DNA from: Micromonospora sp. BL4
GTDB lineage: Bacteria; Actinomycetota; Actinomycetes; Mycobacteriales; Micromonosporaceae
Reading direction: 5' to 3'
Assembly (NCBI RefSeq): GCF_003667505.1
Contig: NZ_RCVJ01000149.1
Coordinates: 1 to 64,000 of the forward strand
DNA length: 64,000 bases
Part shown: positions 9,017-19,796 of the stretch, in pieces
Layout of the letters: each line of letters begins with the position of its first letter
How positions within the stretch are numbered: the first letter of the stretch is position 1
The notes under the pieces: generated by a model
Seen by the model: the letters and a program-made list of their open reading frames with translations, nothing else
Databases searched by the model: none
Told to the model about the DNA's origin: nothing
Position numbers and translations under genes: made by a program

Positions 9017-9183
9017 AACCCCCCTATCTTGCTGGTTCCGACGCCCGATGCGAAAGCCGACGCGACGGACGTTTATCGAAGTCAACAGAACGTGCTCTGT
9101 CCTTCACGTCCTGTCGACCGGTCGGGACGCACTGTGCGGTATCCCTCACCCGACGACACGCCCGCGCGTCCTACCATCCGGGG

Positions 9184-10767
<1,584 letters not shown>

Positions 10768-11311
10768 TCGGCCGATCGGCCGTTCTCGCAGGTCAGGGCG
10801 GGTTTGTTCGGCTCGGGTAGAGCTACAGTCGAAAGCGGATCCCCCACCGGCCGGGCCGAGGGCGGCGTGGCCCCCGACGGTGTCCGGGGTGTGTCCACCA
10901 GGTTTGGGGGTACCCCGACCGGGTGAACGGGGACGCACACCCTGTGCGGTCACGACGGACGGGCGCGTGTGAGCGTCTTTTCCGGCTCGTTGCGGAGCGT
11001 GGTCGGCTTATTGTCGGAGTGTCAGTTCATCCCCCCGACTAATGCGACAATTCGCAACGTGGGCCCGCGAGTGGCGCCGAATTCGTGACCGCCGAGATCG
11101 GTTACGCGTTGTAGGAGGTGAGGGGCAGATGACGGCGTTCGACCGTGATCTACCTGCTGTCCCGCGCATCTCCGAGCGCCCTCAGCAGGGCATACGTGAC
11201 GCTGTGCGCTCTGATCATCACCGTAACGAGGTTGCGCAGCGTCACCGCCGGAGGTCTAGGCTGTCTGCTGTCCCCGATGATCCATCCATCTCTAGTGATC
11301 GAGAATTCGAC
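10768..11311. other. 544-bp gene-poor leader region before the amidohydrolase
   Basis: No convincing gene. Possible promoter elements are TACAGT near 10822 and TAGGCT at 11257-11262, the latter about 50 nt before the chosen amidohydrolase start. A strong ribosome-site-like GGAGGTGAGGGG at 11114-11125 precedes an in-frame ATG at 11129. The 61 codons after it have poor third-position GC, unlike neighbouring genes, so I treat them as untranslated leader or an unproven N-terminal extension. Confidence 0.4.
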
Positions 11312-12571
11312 GTGACGAGTGCGTTGACGCTGCCCACCGGCAGCCAGCTGGCGTCGTCCTGGCCGGAGCTGCCGCCCGGGTCCCAGCCCCTGCCCCGCGA
11401 CCTGGACCACCTCCTCGCGCTCCGGGTACCCGGGCTGATCGCCACCCGCCGTCACATCCACTCGCACCCCGAGCTCTCCGGCACCGAGTTCGAGACGGCC
11501 GCCCTGATCGCCCGGGAACTCTCACTGGCCGGGCTGAACCCGCGCCTGCTGCCCAAGGGCAACGGCGTGATCTGTGACGTCAACGGCCGCCCGGACGGAC
11601 CGGTCATCGCGCTGCGCGCCGACATCGACGCCCTGCCGCTGGACGACCCCAAGGACGTGCCGTACCGGTCCACGGTGCAGGGCGTCTGCCACGCCTGCGG
11701 GCACGACGTCCACACCTCGATCCTGCTCGGCGTCGGCATGCTGCTGGCCCAGCTCGCCGACCTCGGCGAGCTGGACGGCCGGGTCCGGCTCATCTTCCAG
11801 CCGGCCGAGGAGATCCTGCCCTGCGGCTCGCTGGAGGTCATCGAGGCCGGCGGCCTGGACGACGTGGCGCAGATCTTCGCGCTGCACTGCGACCCGAACC
11901 TGCCGGTGGGTCAGGTCGGCCTGCGGGTCGGCCCGATCACCGCGGCCGCCGACAACGTCACCGTCCGGCTCAGCGGCCCGGGCGGGCACACCGCCCGCCC
12001 GCACCTGACCGTCGACCTGGTCGACGCGCTCGGCCGGCTGATCACCGAGGTGCCCGCGCTGGTCAGCCGCCGGGTGCCGGCCAACAGCGGGCTGCTGCTG
12101 GTCTTCGGCCACGCCTCGGCCGGCACCCGCTACAACGTCATCCCCTCCGAGGCGTCCGCGTCCGGCACCCTGCGGGTGATGGATCGCGACACCTGGGAAC
12201 AGGCTCCCAAGATCGTGGCTCAGGTCGTCCGGGACGTGATCGCGCCGACCGGCGCGACGGTCGACCTGGAATACCTGCGCGGTCGGCCGCCGGTGTGCAA
12301 CGACGCACGGGCCATCCAGGTGCTGACCGGCGCCACCGCCGCCGCGCTCGGCCCGGACGGGATCGCCGAGACGCCGCAGAGCATGGGCGGCGAGGACTTC
12401 TCCTGGTACCTGGAGTACGTCCCCGGCGCCCTCGCCCGGCTCGGCGTCGGCCGCTCCGGCCCCAACGTCGACCTGCACCGCGCGTCCTTCGACGTGGACG
12501 AGGGAGCCATCCCGGCTGGCGTACGCGTCATGGTGCAGACCGCGCTGCGGGCACTGGCGGCGGTGCGCTGA
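11312..12571 (+). CDS. M20 family amidohydrolase/peptidase
   Basis: A 419-residue zinc hydrolase of the amidohydrolase/carboxypeptidase branch of M20. Family marks are RRHIHSHPELSGTEFETA, LRADIDALPL, the metal-binding GVCHACGHDVHTSI, IFQPAEE, HCDPNLPVG and MGGEDFSWYLE. It likely hydrolyses an N-acyl or amide bond of a small amino-acid derivative; the substrate cannot be read from the sequence. M. tuberculosis AmiA/AmiB are of this type and sit at the equivalent place. The start is GTG at 11312, where codon use becomes typical; ATG 11129 is in frame and would add 61 residues. Its 3' end overlaps the convergent DUF4349 gene by 44 bp. Confidence 0.88.
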   Translation: MTSALTLPTGSQLASSWPELPPGSQPLPRDLDHLLALRVPGLIATRRHIHSHPELSGTEFETAALIARELSLAGLNPRLLPKGNGVICDVNGRPDGPVIALRADIDALPLDDPKDVPYRSTVQGVCHACGHDVHTSILLGVGMLLAQLADLGELDGRVRLIFQPAEEILPCGSLEVIEAGGLDDVAQIFALHCDPNLPVGQVGLRVGPITAAADNVTVRLSGPGGHTARPHLTVDLVDALGRLITEVPALVSRRVPANSGLLLVFGHASAGTRYNVIPSEASASGTLRVMDRDTWEQAPKIVAQVVRDVIAPTGATVDLEYLRGRPPVCNDARAIQVLTGATAAALGPDGIAETPQSMGGEDFSWYLEYVPGALARLGVGRSGPNVDLHRASFDVDEGAIPAGVRVMVQTALRALAAVR

Positions 12572-13469
12572 CCGGAGCGACCAGCGCCGGGGCCTTCTTC
12601 CGCCGGCGCAGGACCAGCAGCAGCGCCGCCAGCGGTACGCCGAGCGCCACCAGCCAGGGCAGCAGCGCTCCCAGCACGGTGAGCAGGACGGCCAGCGAGG
12701 CGACGAACGCCTTCCAGCCGCCCTTCAACCCGTACAGGAATCCGGTCTCGGTCTTCTCCTCGGCGGCCTTCGCCGCCGGTCCGGCCAGCGACACGGTGAT
12801 CGTGGAGAGGGCTGTCAGGTCGGCCAGTCGCCGCTTCTTGGCCTCCAGCGACGCCAGGTCGGCCTCGCGGCGACCCAGCTCGTTCTCCAGCGACACCAGG
12901 TCGGCGATCGAGGTGGCTCGGGCGAGCAGCCGGCGGGCGCTGTCCACCCGGGCCCGCTGACTGGCGATCCGGGCGTCGAGGTCGACGGTCTCCTCGGTGA
13001 CGTCCTGGGTGCTGATCTCCCGGCTCTCCTGCTTGCCGAGCTTTGCGATCTCGTCCACCACGCCGGCGAACTTCGCTGCCGGCACCCGCAGCTGCAACTC
13101 CGCCACCGCGTCGGCCTCGGCGCTGCGCCGCTGGTCGCCGCCGATGAAGCCACCCGCCCGGGTGACCGCGGCGGTGACCTCGCGGGCGGCGGCGTCCACA
13201 TCGTCCACCTGCACCCGCATGGTTCCGGTGTAGATGATGGCCCGCTGGTCGACCCGCAGGTCCGGGGCGCCGGCTCCGGCCGCCTCCGGCGCACCGGCGG
13301 CACTGTCCCTGTCCGCCGCGCCGCCGTTCGCGGCCGGCGCCTCGGCCGCCGTGCCCGCCGCGTCCTGCGCCCCGCTGTCGCCGGCACCGCACCCGGTCAC
13401 CCCGAGGACCGCCACCAGTGTTGTTGCCGCCAGCAGTGCGCCGCGGCGCCGTCCCACCCGTTCGTCCAT
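12528..13469 (-). CDS. DUF4349 lipoprotein
   Basis: The 313-residue precursor starts with a basic region and hydrophobic core ending in a lipobox (VTGC), so it is probably lipid-anchored after signal peptidase II. An Ala/Gly-rich linker comes next. The DUF4349 domain (YTGTMRVQVDDVDAAAREV, RVPAAKFAGVVDEI, VTEETVDLDARI) contains a long coiled coil (RIASQRARVDSARRLL to LASLEAKKRRLADL). A C-terminal membrane helix follows (LLPWLVALGVPLAALLLVL) with a basic tail. Double anchoring suggests an envelope role; its biochemical function is unknown. It converges on, and overlaps, the amidohydrolase gene. Confidence 0.85.
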   Translation of the reverse strand: MDERVGRRRGALLAATTLVAVLGVTGCGAGDSGAQDAAGTAAEAPAANGGAADRDSAAGAPEAAGAGAPDLRVDQRAIIYTGTMRVQVDDVDAAAREVTAAVTRAGGFIGGDQRRSAEADAVAELQLRVPAAKFAGVVDEIAKLGKQESREISTQDVTEETVDLDARIASQRARVDSARRLLARATSIADLVSLENELGRREADLASLEAKKRRLADLTALSTITVSLAGPAAKAAEEKTETGFLYGLKGGWKAFVASLAVLLTVLGALLPWLVALGVPLAALLLVLRRRKKAPALVAPVSAPPPVPAARSAP

Positions 13470-13583
13470 CCCCGCTCCCATCGTCGTCAGCCGGTGTGGC
13501 GATACCTCGGACGCGGCGCGCTCGTCGGCTGGTTCCGGCAGACTGCGCTGAGGACGTCACGATTCGATAATCGAGGAGTCACG

Positions 13584-14213
13584 ATGCGGCTCACCAAGTA
13601 CGCCCACTCCTGCATCCGGGTGGAGCACGACGGGGGAGTGCTCGTCGTCGACCCCGGGGTGTTCAGCGACCCGGCAGCGTTGGACGGTGCGGACGCGGTG
13701 TTGATCACCCACGAACACCCCGACCACCTCGACGTGGCGGCGGTGCACCTGCAACTCGACCGGCGACCGTTTTCGATCCACGGACCCGCCTCGCTCGCCG
13801 GCACCCTGGGCGACGCCGCCGAGGCGTTGCGTCCGGTCACCGCCGGTGAGTCGTTCACCGCCGCCGGGGTGGCCATCCGCGCCTACGGCGGGAAGCACGC
13901 GGTGATCCACCCGGACATCCCGGTCGTGGACAACCTCGGCTTCCTGATCAACGACGTGGTCTACCACCCGGGCGACGCCCTGGTGGTGCCGGAGGAGACG
14001 CCGGTCGACACGCTCTTCGCGCCGATCCACGCACCCTGGTCGAAGTTCTCCGAGGTGCTCGACTTCATCCGGGCCGTCGCCCCGCGCCGGGCGTACGCGC
14101 TGCACGACGCGTTGCTCAACGACACCGGTCTGGGCGTGCTCAACCGCCAGTACTCGGCGATGTCCGGCACCGAGTACCAGCGTCTGGAGCCCGGTAGCCG
14201 GGTGGACGTCTGA
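13584..14213 (+). CDS. MBL-fold metal-dependent hydrolase
   Basis: A compact 209-residue beta-lactamase-fold hydrolase related to the UlaG/YcbX-like group. MRLTKYAHSCIRVEHDG opens the domain. The metal motif is THEHPDHLD, with later ligands in GKHAVIH and YHPGDA and a final ALHD. The SD GAGGAG at 13573-13578 fixes the ATG at 13584. The promoter region holds an 11-bp palindrome TCGATAATCGA (13564-13574) that includes a GATAAT -10-like box. The substrate is unknown. It is probably co-transcribed with the next two or three genes (4-bp gap to the coiled-coil protein). Confidence 0.87.
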   Translation: MRLTKYAHSCIRVEHDGGVLVVDPGVFSDPAALDGADAVLITHEHPDHLDVAAVHLQLDRRPFSIHGPASLAGTLGDAAEALRPVTAGESFTAAGVAIRAYGGKHAVIHPDIPVVDNLGFLINDVVYHPGDALVVPEETPVDTLFAPIHAPWSKFSEVLDFIRAVAPRRAYALHDALLNDTGLGVLNRQYSAMSGTEYQRLEPGSRVDV

Positions 14214-14217
14214 GGCC

Positions 14218-15180
14218 ATGCCCGGCCCCTCCCCGGAGCTGGTGCAGCAGCTCTACCGCACCCCGCCGGAGCGGTTCGTGGCCGCCCGGGACGCCGCCGT
14301 GGCCGAGGCCCGCCGCGCCGGCGACCCGTCCACCGCCCGGCAGTTGGCCCGGCTGCGCCGTCCCACGGTCGCCGCCTGGCTGGTGAACCTGCTCGCCATC
14401 CACCGCCCCGAGCTGGTCGCCGACCTGGTCCAGCTCGCCGACGCGCTGCGGTCCGCCCAGCGGGAGCTGCGCGGGCCCCGGCTCCGGGAGCTGTCCGCGC
14501 AGCGCCGGGCGGTGGTCGGCGCCCTGGTCGCCGAGGTCCGCAAGCTCGCCGCGGCGGAGCCGGACGCGCCGCCGGCCGGCAAGCTGCCGTTGGCCGAGGT
14601 CGAGGCGACCCTGAACGCGGCGCTCTCCGACGCTGAGGTCGCCGAGCAGGTCCGGTCCGGGCGTCTGCTGCGGTCGGCCACCTACGCCGGCTTCGGCGAG
14701 GTGCCCCGCCCGCAGCTGCGGCTGGTCACCGGCGACGACGAGGAGCAGGCCGCGGAACGCCCGGCCCGCCGGCCCGGCGCCCAGCGGACCGGCCCCGAGG
14801 CGGCCCCCCGTACCGACCGGGCCGCGGAGCGTGCCGAGCGGGCGGCCCGGGCCGAACGGGCGCGGCAACGCCGGGCACTGGACCGGGAACTGGCCAGGGC
14901 ACGGACCGACCAGGAGCGGGCGGAGGCCGAGTTGACCGAGGCGACCGGGCAGGAGCGGGACGGCGCCACAGCGCTCGACGAGATCGAGACCGAGCTGGCC
15001 GAGCTGGAGCGGCGGCGGGCGGTCGCGGAGCAGGATCTCAGCCGGGCCAAGCTGGCCCGGCGTGCGGCCGAGCGGGCCGTCACCGTGGCCCGGCGACGCG
15101 CGGGTGAGGTGGAGGCGGCGGTCGAGGCGTTGGCGGCCGAAGAGGGGGATGCGGACCCGGGCGGTGGCCCGGCAGACTGA
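14218..15180 (+). CDS. Coiled-coil protein of unknown function
   Basis: This 320-residue protein is found in actinomycetes, but I cannot assign a function. The N-terminal third is helical with LARLRRPTVAAWLVNLLA. From about residue 180 there is a highly charged Ala/Arg/Glu segment with strong coiled-coil character (AERAERAARAERARQRR, EIETELAELERRRAVAEQDL). The C-terminus is acidic. No signal peptide or membrane helix. It follows the MBL gene after 4 bp and precedes the SCO6745-like gene, so it is the middle of a small operon. Confidence 0.75.
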   Translation: MPGPSPELVQQLYRTPPERFVAARDAAVAEARRAGDPSTARQLARLRRPTVAAWLVNLLAIHRPELVADLVQLADALRSAQRELRGPRLRELSAQRRAVVGALVAEVRKLAAAEPDAPPAGKLPLAEVEATLNAALSDAEVAEQVRSGRLLRSATYAGFGEVPRPQLRLVTGDDEEQAAERPARRPGAQRTGPEAAPRTDRAAERAERAARAERARQRRALDRELARARTDQERAEAELTEATGQERDGATALDEIETELAELERRRAVAEQDLSRAKLARRAAERAVTVARRRAGEVEAAVEALAAEEGDADPGGGPAD

Positions 15181-15186
15181 CCATCG

Positions 15187-15288
15187 ATGGATGACGACGA
15201 GTGGCCGGGCCGCCCCGGGCCGGCGATCCCGGGTCCGGAAGCCGCCGTGGCCGGCGGATCGAGGCACCCGAGGGTGGCGCTCGGATGA
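15187..15288 (+). CDS. Possible 33-codon ORF coupled to the next gene
   Basis: An ORF starting ATGGATGAC directly after the coiled-coil gene runs 33 codons and ends in TGA inside ATGA (15285-15288), whose ATG starts the SCO6745-like gene. The peptide (MDDDEWPGRPGPAIPG...) has no recognisable domain. The 4-nt overlap fits translational coupling, but in DNA this GC-rich short open frames arise easily. Confidence 0.35.
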   Translation: MDDDEWPGRPGPAIPGPEAAVAGGSRHPRVALG

Positions 15289-16025
15289 CACCGGAGCAGG
15301 TCGCCGCCGCCAGCAAGCCCGTCGCGCTCGACCTGGGCGACGGATTCAGCCGGTGCCCGACCACGCTGCGCCGGGCACGGCTGCTCGGCATCTCCGGCTG
15401 GGCCTTCTACATCAGCGGGCGGGCCGGCGCACTCGGCGACGTACGGGCCGAGACGGCCGCCGCGGCCCTCGGCTTCCTCGCCCCGGATGCGGTCGCCGAC
15501 GGTTGGGACGCGGCCGCCCGGGTCGTCCGGCCGGCCGAGGTCGCCGCCGCGAGTCTCGCCGAGTGCTGCCGGTGGGGCGCGCAGCGGCTGGGTGCGCTGC
15601 ACAGCGTCGAGCGCCTGGCCGGGCTGGTCGAGCGGTCGGTGGCGGCGGCGGACGCCAGTGGCATGCCGCTCTTCGCCGCGTGGCGGGCCATGCCGCTGCC
15701 GGATCTCTCCCCGGGCGCCCGGGCCGCCGCGGGGCTGCGGCTGCTCCGCGAACACTTCACCGGCGCCTACCTGCTGGCCGTACGCGCCGCCGGGATGACC
15801 CCGCTGGAGGCGGTGCTGGCCGGGCCGGAGGGAGAGGCCGGTGCGGTGGCCTGCGGCTGGCCGCCGCCGTACCCGCCGATCGGGCCGCTGGTGCGTCGGC
15901 GCCTCTGGGCGGAGGCGGTCACCGACCGGCTGGCCGCACCGGCGTTCGCGGCGCTCGGCCCCGCCGACGGCATCGAGCTGGTGGAGCTGCTGCACCAGAC
16001 CCGCACCGACCTCACCGTCCGCTGA
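15285..16025 (+). CDS. SCO6745 family protein
   Basis: A 246-residue soluble protein whose core FYISGRAGALGDVRAETAAAALGFLAPDAV matches the conserved pattern of the actinobacterial SCO6745 family. Function unknown. The all-alpha repeat-like sequence ends with HQTRTDLTVR. The ATG at 15285 overlaps the stop of a 33-codon ORF in the form ATGA. The next gene, a GNAT, has its own leaderless-type start 58 bp downstream. Confidence 0.75.
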   Translation: MTPEQVAAASKPVALDLGDGFSRCPTTLRRARLLGISGWAFYISGRAGALGDVRAETAAAALGFLAPDAVADGWDAAARVVRPAEVAAASLAECCRWGAQRLGALHSVERLAGLVERSVAAADASGMPLFAAWRAMPLPDLSPGARAAAGLRLLREHFTGAYLLAVRAAGMTPLEAVLAGPEGEAGAVACGWPPPYPPIGPLVRRRLWAEAVTDRLAAPAFAALGPADGIELVELLHQTRTDLTVR

Positions 16026-16083
16026 AGGAAGCCGGCCGAAAATGGGCGGCGCCGGCGGCGCTCGGCTGCCAGGATCACCTGCC

Positions 16084-17043
16084 GTGACTGTTCCCGCTGG
16101 CTGGACCCTGCGCCGGCCCACCCTCGACGACGTGCCGGCGATCCTCGCGGTGGTGCACGCCGCCGACACCTTCGCCATCGGTCATCCCGACTTCGACGCT
16201 GAGGACGTCGCCGAGTCGCTGACCGCCCCCTTCTTCGACCCGGCTCGCGACTCCTGGTTGGCGGTGGACCCGGACGACACCGTGGTGGGCTGGGCGACCG
16301 TCGACAACCCGACCGGGGTGGGCCGGGAGTTCGTCGAGGTGTACGTCGATCCGCAGCGGGCTGCCACGGTCCGCGCGCCCCTGCTGGCCCGGCAACTGGA
16401 CCGGGTCGCCGAGCGGGCGGCCGAGCGGGGGCTGCCCGGACTCACCGTCCGCTGCGCGGTCTTCGAGCCGGAACGCGACTGGGAACGTGACCTGCGTGCG
16501 ACCGGGTTCACCCTGGCCAAGCGGTACGTCCGGATGCGCCGCACGCTGGCCGACCTGCCCGCCGAACCGCCCCCGCCGCCCGGGGTGACGGTGCGACCGG
16601 TCCGCGCGGACGACGAGGCCGAGCTGCGGGAGTTCCACCGGATCCAGGACACCGCCTTCCGTGACACCCCGGACCACGAGCCGCTGTCGTACGAGCGGTG
16701 GCGCGCCCGGATCGGCGACCTGACCGCCTGGGACGAGTGGTTCGTCGCCGAGGTCGACGGGGTGGTGGCGGGCGCGTTGCAGTCCTCGGATCAGGCGCTC
16801 GACCAGCAGGAGGGCTTCGTGCGGAGCCTGGCGGTGCTGCCCGCGTACCGCCGAAGGGGGGTGGGCGCCGCGCTGCTGCGTCGCGCCTTCGCCCGCTACG
16901 CCGAGAAGGGCCGGCAGGCGGCGGGCCTGGGGGTGGACCTCGCGAACCCGACCGCCCCGCTGTCGCTCTATCGGGCCGTGGGCCTGCGGGAGACCCGGTG
17001 GACCGACATGTACCAGCTGGTCGTCCCGGCCGCCGGTGTGTGA
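16084..17043 (+). CDS. Tandem-domain GNAT acetyltransferase
   Basis: The 319-residue protein carries two GNAT folds. The first (1-150) is degenerate; the second (about 165-315) has the acetyl-CoA loop LAVLPAYRRRGVGAAL and a conserved C-terminal YRAVGLRETRW. Such two-domain GNATs usually acetylate a small-molecule or peptide amine. The acceptor is unknown. The start is GTG at 16084, supported by CAGGAT (16070-16075) 8 nt upstream, another leaderless-type spacing. The gene converges with the gamma-glutamylcyclotransferase family gene. Confidence 0.85.
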   Translation: MTVPAGWTLRRPTLDDVPAILAVVHAADTFAIGHPDFDAEDVAESLTAPFFDPARDSWLAVDPDDTVVGWATVDNPTGVGREFVEVYVDPQRAATVRAPLLARQLDRVAERAAERGLPGLTVRCAVFEPERDWERDLRATGFTLAKRYVRMRRTLADLPAEPPPPPGVTVRPVRADDEAELREFHRIQDTAFRDTPDHEPLSYERWRARIGDLTAWDEWFVAEVDGVVAGALQSSDQALDQQEGFVRSLAVLPAYRRRGVGAALLRRAFARYAEKGRQAAGLGVDLANPTAPLSLYRAVGLRETRWTDMYQLVVPAAGV

Positions 17044-17115
17044 TTGACGACGCCGGTCGGGCCCGACGGACGGTCCGGCCGGCGGCGGTAGCAGACTGGG
17101 AGCGTGCGACAGCCT

Positions 17116-17571
17116 CTAGGCGGACGCGGTGCCGGTGGGGCGGGAACGCAGCTCGGTGACGTAGTCGTCCGGCGCGCCCGCCTTCTCGGCGGCGTTGGCG
17201 ATCTCGGAGAGATACCACGAGGTCGGCAGGCCGCCCTCGTACCCGTCGAAGACGTAGATCCACGCGGTCACGTCGCCGTCAAGGGTGGAGACCCGGACGT
17301 GCAGTTTGCGGTACGTGCCGGCCGTCACCCCCTCGATCTCGTCGAGCTGGGCGGCGTCATACGGGTGGATGTCGTAGAGCGCCACGAAGACCCGGTCACC
17401 GGGGGACTCGACCAGGGTGCTCACCGCGCCCTCCCAGCCGATCACGTCCGCCCCGGCGAAGGTCAGCCGCCACCCCTCCAGCCAGCCGACGCCCACCATC
17501 GGCGAATGCGGGCAGTAGGCGCGCATCCGGGCGGGATCCAGGTTTGAGCCGTAGGCGGCGTGATGACCCAC
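17116..17571 (-). CDS. Gamma-glutamylcyclotransferase family protein
   Basis: A 151-residue protein with the substrate-binding YGSNLDPARM near the N-terminus and a DEIEGVTAGTYRK segment containing the likely catalytic Glu. This is the GGCT/AIG2 fold. It may release 5-oxoproline from gamma-glutamyl compounds or act on a related amide; the specific substrate is not evident. The start codon is GTG at 17571. It is divergent from the LpdA-like gene; I recall a similar small protein (Rv3304) beside lpdA in M. tuberculosis. Confidence 0.82.
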   Translation of the reverse strand: MGHHAAYGSNLDPARMRAYCPHSPMVGVGWLEGWRLTFAGADVIGWEGAVSTLVESPGDRVFVALYDIHPYDAAQLDEIEGVTAGTYRKLHVRVSTLDGDVTAWIYVFDGYEGGLPTSWYLSEIANAAEKAGAPDDYVTELRSRPTGTASA

Positions 17572-17615
17572 GGCGATGACGATAGCCCGGCTGGCGGGTG
17601 GGGGAGAATACGACT

Positions 17616-17681
17616 GTGCGTGTCGGGTGCGTTCGGGAGAAGAAAGTCACTGTGAGCATCGAGGAAGGGCAGACGCTGTGA
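17616..17681 (+). CDS. Possible leaderless 21-codon ORF overlapping lpdA
   Basis: A GTG at 17616 lies 6 nt after GAGAAT (17604-17609) and opens 21 codons (VRVGCVREKKVTVSIEEGQTL) ending in TGA inside GTGA, 17678-17681. That GTG starts the flavoprotein gene. The SD for lpdA (GAGGAAGGG, 17661-17669) lies within this ORF. It could be a translational coupling leader; unproven. Confidence 0.3.
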   Translation: MRVGCVREKKVTVSIEEGQTL

Positions 17682-19081
17682 GCCGGATCGTGATCATCGG
17701 CGGGGGGCCGGCCGGGTACGAGGCGGCGCTGGTCGCCGCCCAGCTCGACGCCGATGTCACCGTGGTGGAGGCCGACGGCGCGGGCGGGGCCTGCGTGCTC
17801 TCGGACTGCGTTCCCTCGAAGACCTTCATCGCCAGCTCGGGGGTGGTCACCGGCTACCGGGACACCGAGGAGTTCGGCGTGCACTCGGACGGCCTGGAGG
17901 CGGTCACCGTCGACGCGCGGGCGGTGCACGACCGGGTCAAGCGGCTGGCGCTGGCGCAGTCCGCCGACATCCACGCCAAGCTGCTCAAGGCGGGGGTCAC
18001 CTTCGTGGCCGGCACCGCCCGGCTGGGCGAGGACGCTCTCGGCCACACCCACCGGGTCGTCGTCACCCCCGCCGACGGCGGGGAGGAATACTGGATCGAC
18101 GCCTCCTCGGTGCTGGTGGCCACCGGCTCGACGCCCCGCCAGCTGCCCACCGCCGTGCCGGACGGCGAGCGCATCCTGACCTGGCGCCAGGTGTACGACC
18201 TGCCCGAGCTGCCCGAGCATCTGATCGTGGTCGGCTCCGGCGTGACCGGCGCCGAGTTCGCCAGCGCGTACCTGGCGATGGGGGTCCAGGTCACCCTGGT
18301 CTCCAGCCGCGACCGGGTCATGCCGCACGAGGACGCCGACGCGGCCTCGGCCATCGAGCGGGTGTTCCGCAACCGGGGCATGAGCATCCTCAACAACTCC
18401 CGGGCCGACGCGGTCCGGCGTACGGCCGACGGCGTCGAGGTGGAGCTGTCCGACGGCCGTAAGGTCGCCGGCTCGCACGCCCTGATCGCGGTCGGTTCGA
18501 TCCCGAACACCGCCAACCTGGGCCTGACCGAGTACGGCGTGGAGCTGGGCCGGGGCGGCTACGTCACGGTCGACCGCGTGTCCCGGACCAACGTGCCCGG
18601 CATCTACGCCGCCGGCGACTGCACCGGTGTGCTGCTGCTGGCCAGCGTCGCCGCCATGCAGGGCCGGATCGCGATGTGGCACGCCCTCGGCGAGGCCGTC
18701 CGCCCGCTGCGGCTGCGGACCGTCGCGGCGAACGTCTTCACCGACCCGGAGCTGGCCACCGTGGGCGTCTCGCAGGACGAGGTGGACGCCGGCAAGGTGC
18801 CGGCCCGGCAGGTGATGCTGCCGCTGTCGGGCAACGCGCGGGCCAAGATGGACGACCTGTCCGACGGCTTCGTGAAGCTGTTCTGCCGCCCGGCCAGCGG
18901 CCAGGTCGTCGGCGGTGTGGTGGTGGCCCCCAAGGCCAGCGAGCTGATCCTCCCGATCACCATGGCGGTGGAGAACAACCTGACGGTCAACGAGCTGGCG
19001 CAGACCATCACCATCTACCCGAGCCTCTCCGGCTCGATCACCGAAGCGGCCCGCCAGCTCATGCTCCACGAGCTGGAGTAA
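17678..19081 (+). CDS. lpdA: LpdA-type NAD(P)H:quinone oxidoreductase flavoprotein
   Basis: A 467-residue pyridine nucleotide-disulfide oxidoreductase. FAD-binding GGGPAGYEAAL opens the protein. A CVLSDC pair (Cys39, Cys44) occupies the redox-disulfide site. The NAD(P)H-binding motif VVGSGVTGAEFAS falls near residue 185 and the second FAD motif YAAGDCTGV near 310. The dimerisation domain ends IYPSLSGSITEAARQLM; the usual HPHPTxSE catalytic His is replaced (YPSLSGS). That loss is known for M. tuberculosis LpdA (Rv3303c), which reduces quinones rather than lipoamide. GTG start with GAGGAAGGG upstream. Its end overlaps the convergent DUF998 gene by 23 bp. Confidence 0.88.
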   Translation: MSRIVIIGGGPAGYEAALVAAQLDADVTVVEADGAGGACVLSDCVPSKTFIASSGVVTGYRDTEEFGVHSDGLEAVTVDARAVHDRVKRLALAQSADIHAKLLKAGVTFVAGTARLGEDALGHTHRVVVTPADGGEEYWIDASSVLVATGSTPRQLPTAVPDGERILTWRQVYDLPELPEHLIVVGSGVTGAEFASAYLAMGVQVTLVSSRDRVMPHEDADAASAIERVFRNRGMSILNNSRADAVRRTADGVEVELSDGRKVAGSHALIAVGSIPNTANLGLTEYGVELGRGGYVTVDRVSRTNVPGIYAAGDCTGVLLLASVAAMQGRIAMWHALGEAVRPLRLRTVAANVFTDPELATVGVSQDEVDAGKVPARQVMLPLSGNARAKMDDLSDGFVKLFCRPASGQVVGGVVVAPKASELILPITMAVENNLTVNELAQTITIYPSLSGSITEAARQLMLHELE

Positions 19082-19691
19082 CGGCCCAAGGAGTGACGGG
19101 CGTCCGGGTTTGGGTTAGGGCGACGGTTACCAGGACGGCTACCTCGGTGAGGATGAGCAGGCGTTCGGCCAGGCCGATCAGCAGGCGGTCACCGGGGTAG
19201 GCGGACCAGATCATCGCGGCCGCCAGGGCCAGGCTGAGCAGGACGAGGGTGCGCAGCGTCCGGGCGGCGGGGACCAGGTCGGGGCGACGGGCGAGCAGCC
19301 AGCCGGCGGCCGGCAGCGCCAGGAAGGCGACCACCGAGGCGTACCGGTGCAGGTAGGCGGCGGTGGTCATGGCGGTGCCCGGCTCGTTCGTCGGCACCAC
19401 CGCGGCCAGCAAAAGCCCGGCCACCCACGCGCCGAGCAGCAGCTCGACCGGCCGGCTGGGCCGTGGTGGCCGGGCGCGGCGCAGCCCGAGCAGCAGCGCC
19501 ACGGTGGCGAGCGCGAGCACCACCATGGCGACGTCGATGACGCCGCCCCGGTCGGAGACCGCGAAATCGCTCACGGTCAGCGCCCACGGGTTGAGGTCGT
19601 CGTTGACTTCGAGATGGCCGATCACGGTCAGCAGCGCCGCCAGGGCGATCCCGCCGAGGGCGAGCAGGCCGGTGCTCCGGGTTCCAGGCAT
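19059..19691 (-). CDS. DUF998 membrane protein
   Basis: A 210-residue integral membrane protein with about six helices (LALGGIALAALLTVIG, VAMVVLALATVALLLGL, LLGAWVAGLLLAAVV, VVAFLALPAAGWLLA, LVLLSLALAAAMIW, VAVLVTVAL). The conserved polar segment PWALTVSDFAVSDRGGVIDVAM is typical of DUF998. Function unknown. ATG at 19691. The 3' end overlaps lpdA on the opposite strand by 23 bp. Confidence 0.8.
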   Translation of the reverse strand: MPGTRSTGLLALGGIALAALLTVIGHLEVNDDLNPWALTVSDFAVSDRGGVIDVAMVVLALATVALLLGLRRARPPRPSRPVELLLGAWVAGLLLAAVVPTNEPGTAMTTAAYLHRYASVVAFLALPAAGWLLARRPDLVPAARTLRTLVLLSLALAAAMIWSAYPGDRLLIGLAERLLILTEVAVLVTVALTQTRTPVTPWAVTPARGA

Positions 19692-19796
19692 GCCTCAGCC
19701 TGTCGCCGACAAGACCCGAGCCGGATCCGGGACGGCCACCGAAATCGTCCCGGGGGACCACCCCTAGAGGCACCCGGGTGAGGGGCCGCTCGACCC

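Noticed and set aside
10768..11311. Riboswitch (B12 or c-di-AMP) in the long gap after the mutase
   Set aside because: The GGGTGAACGGGG stretch was suggestive, but no complete consensus could be assembled and the gap lies downstream of the mutase.
11129..11311. N-terminal 61-residue extension of the amidohydrolase
   Set aside because: The ATG has a good ribosome-site-like sequence, but the following codons lack the GC bias of neighbouring genes and homologues start near 11312. Kept as an alternative only.
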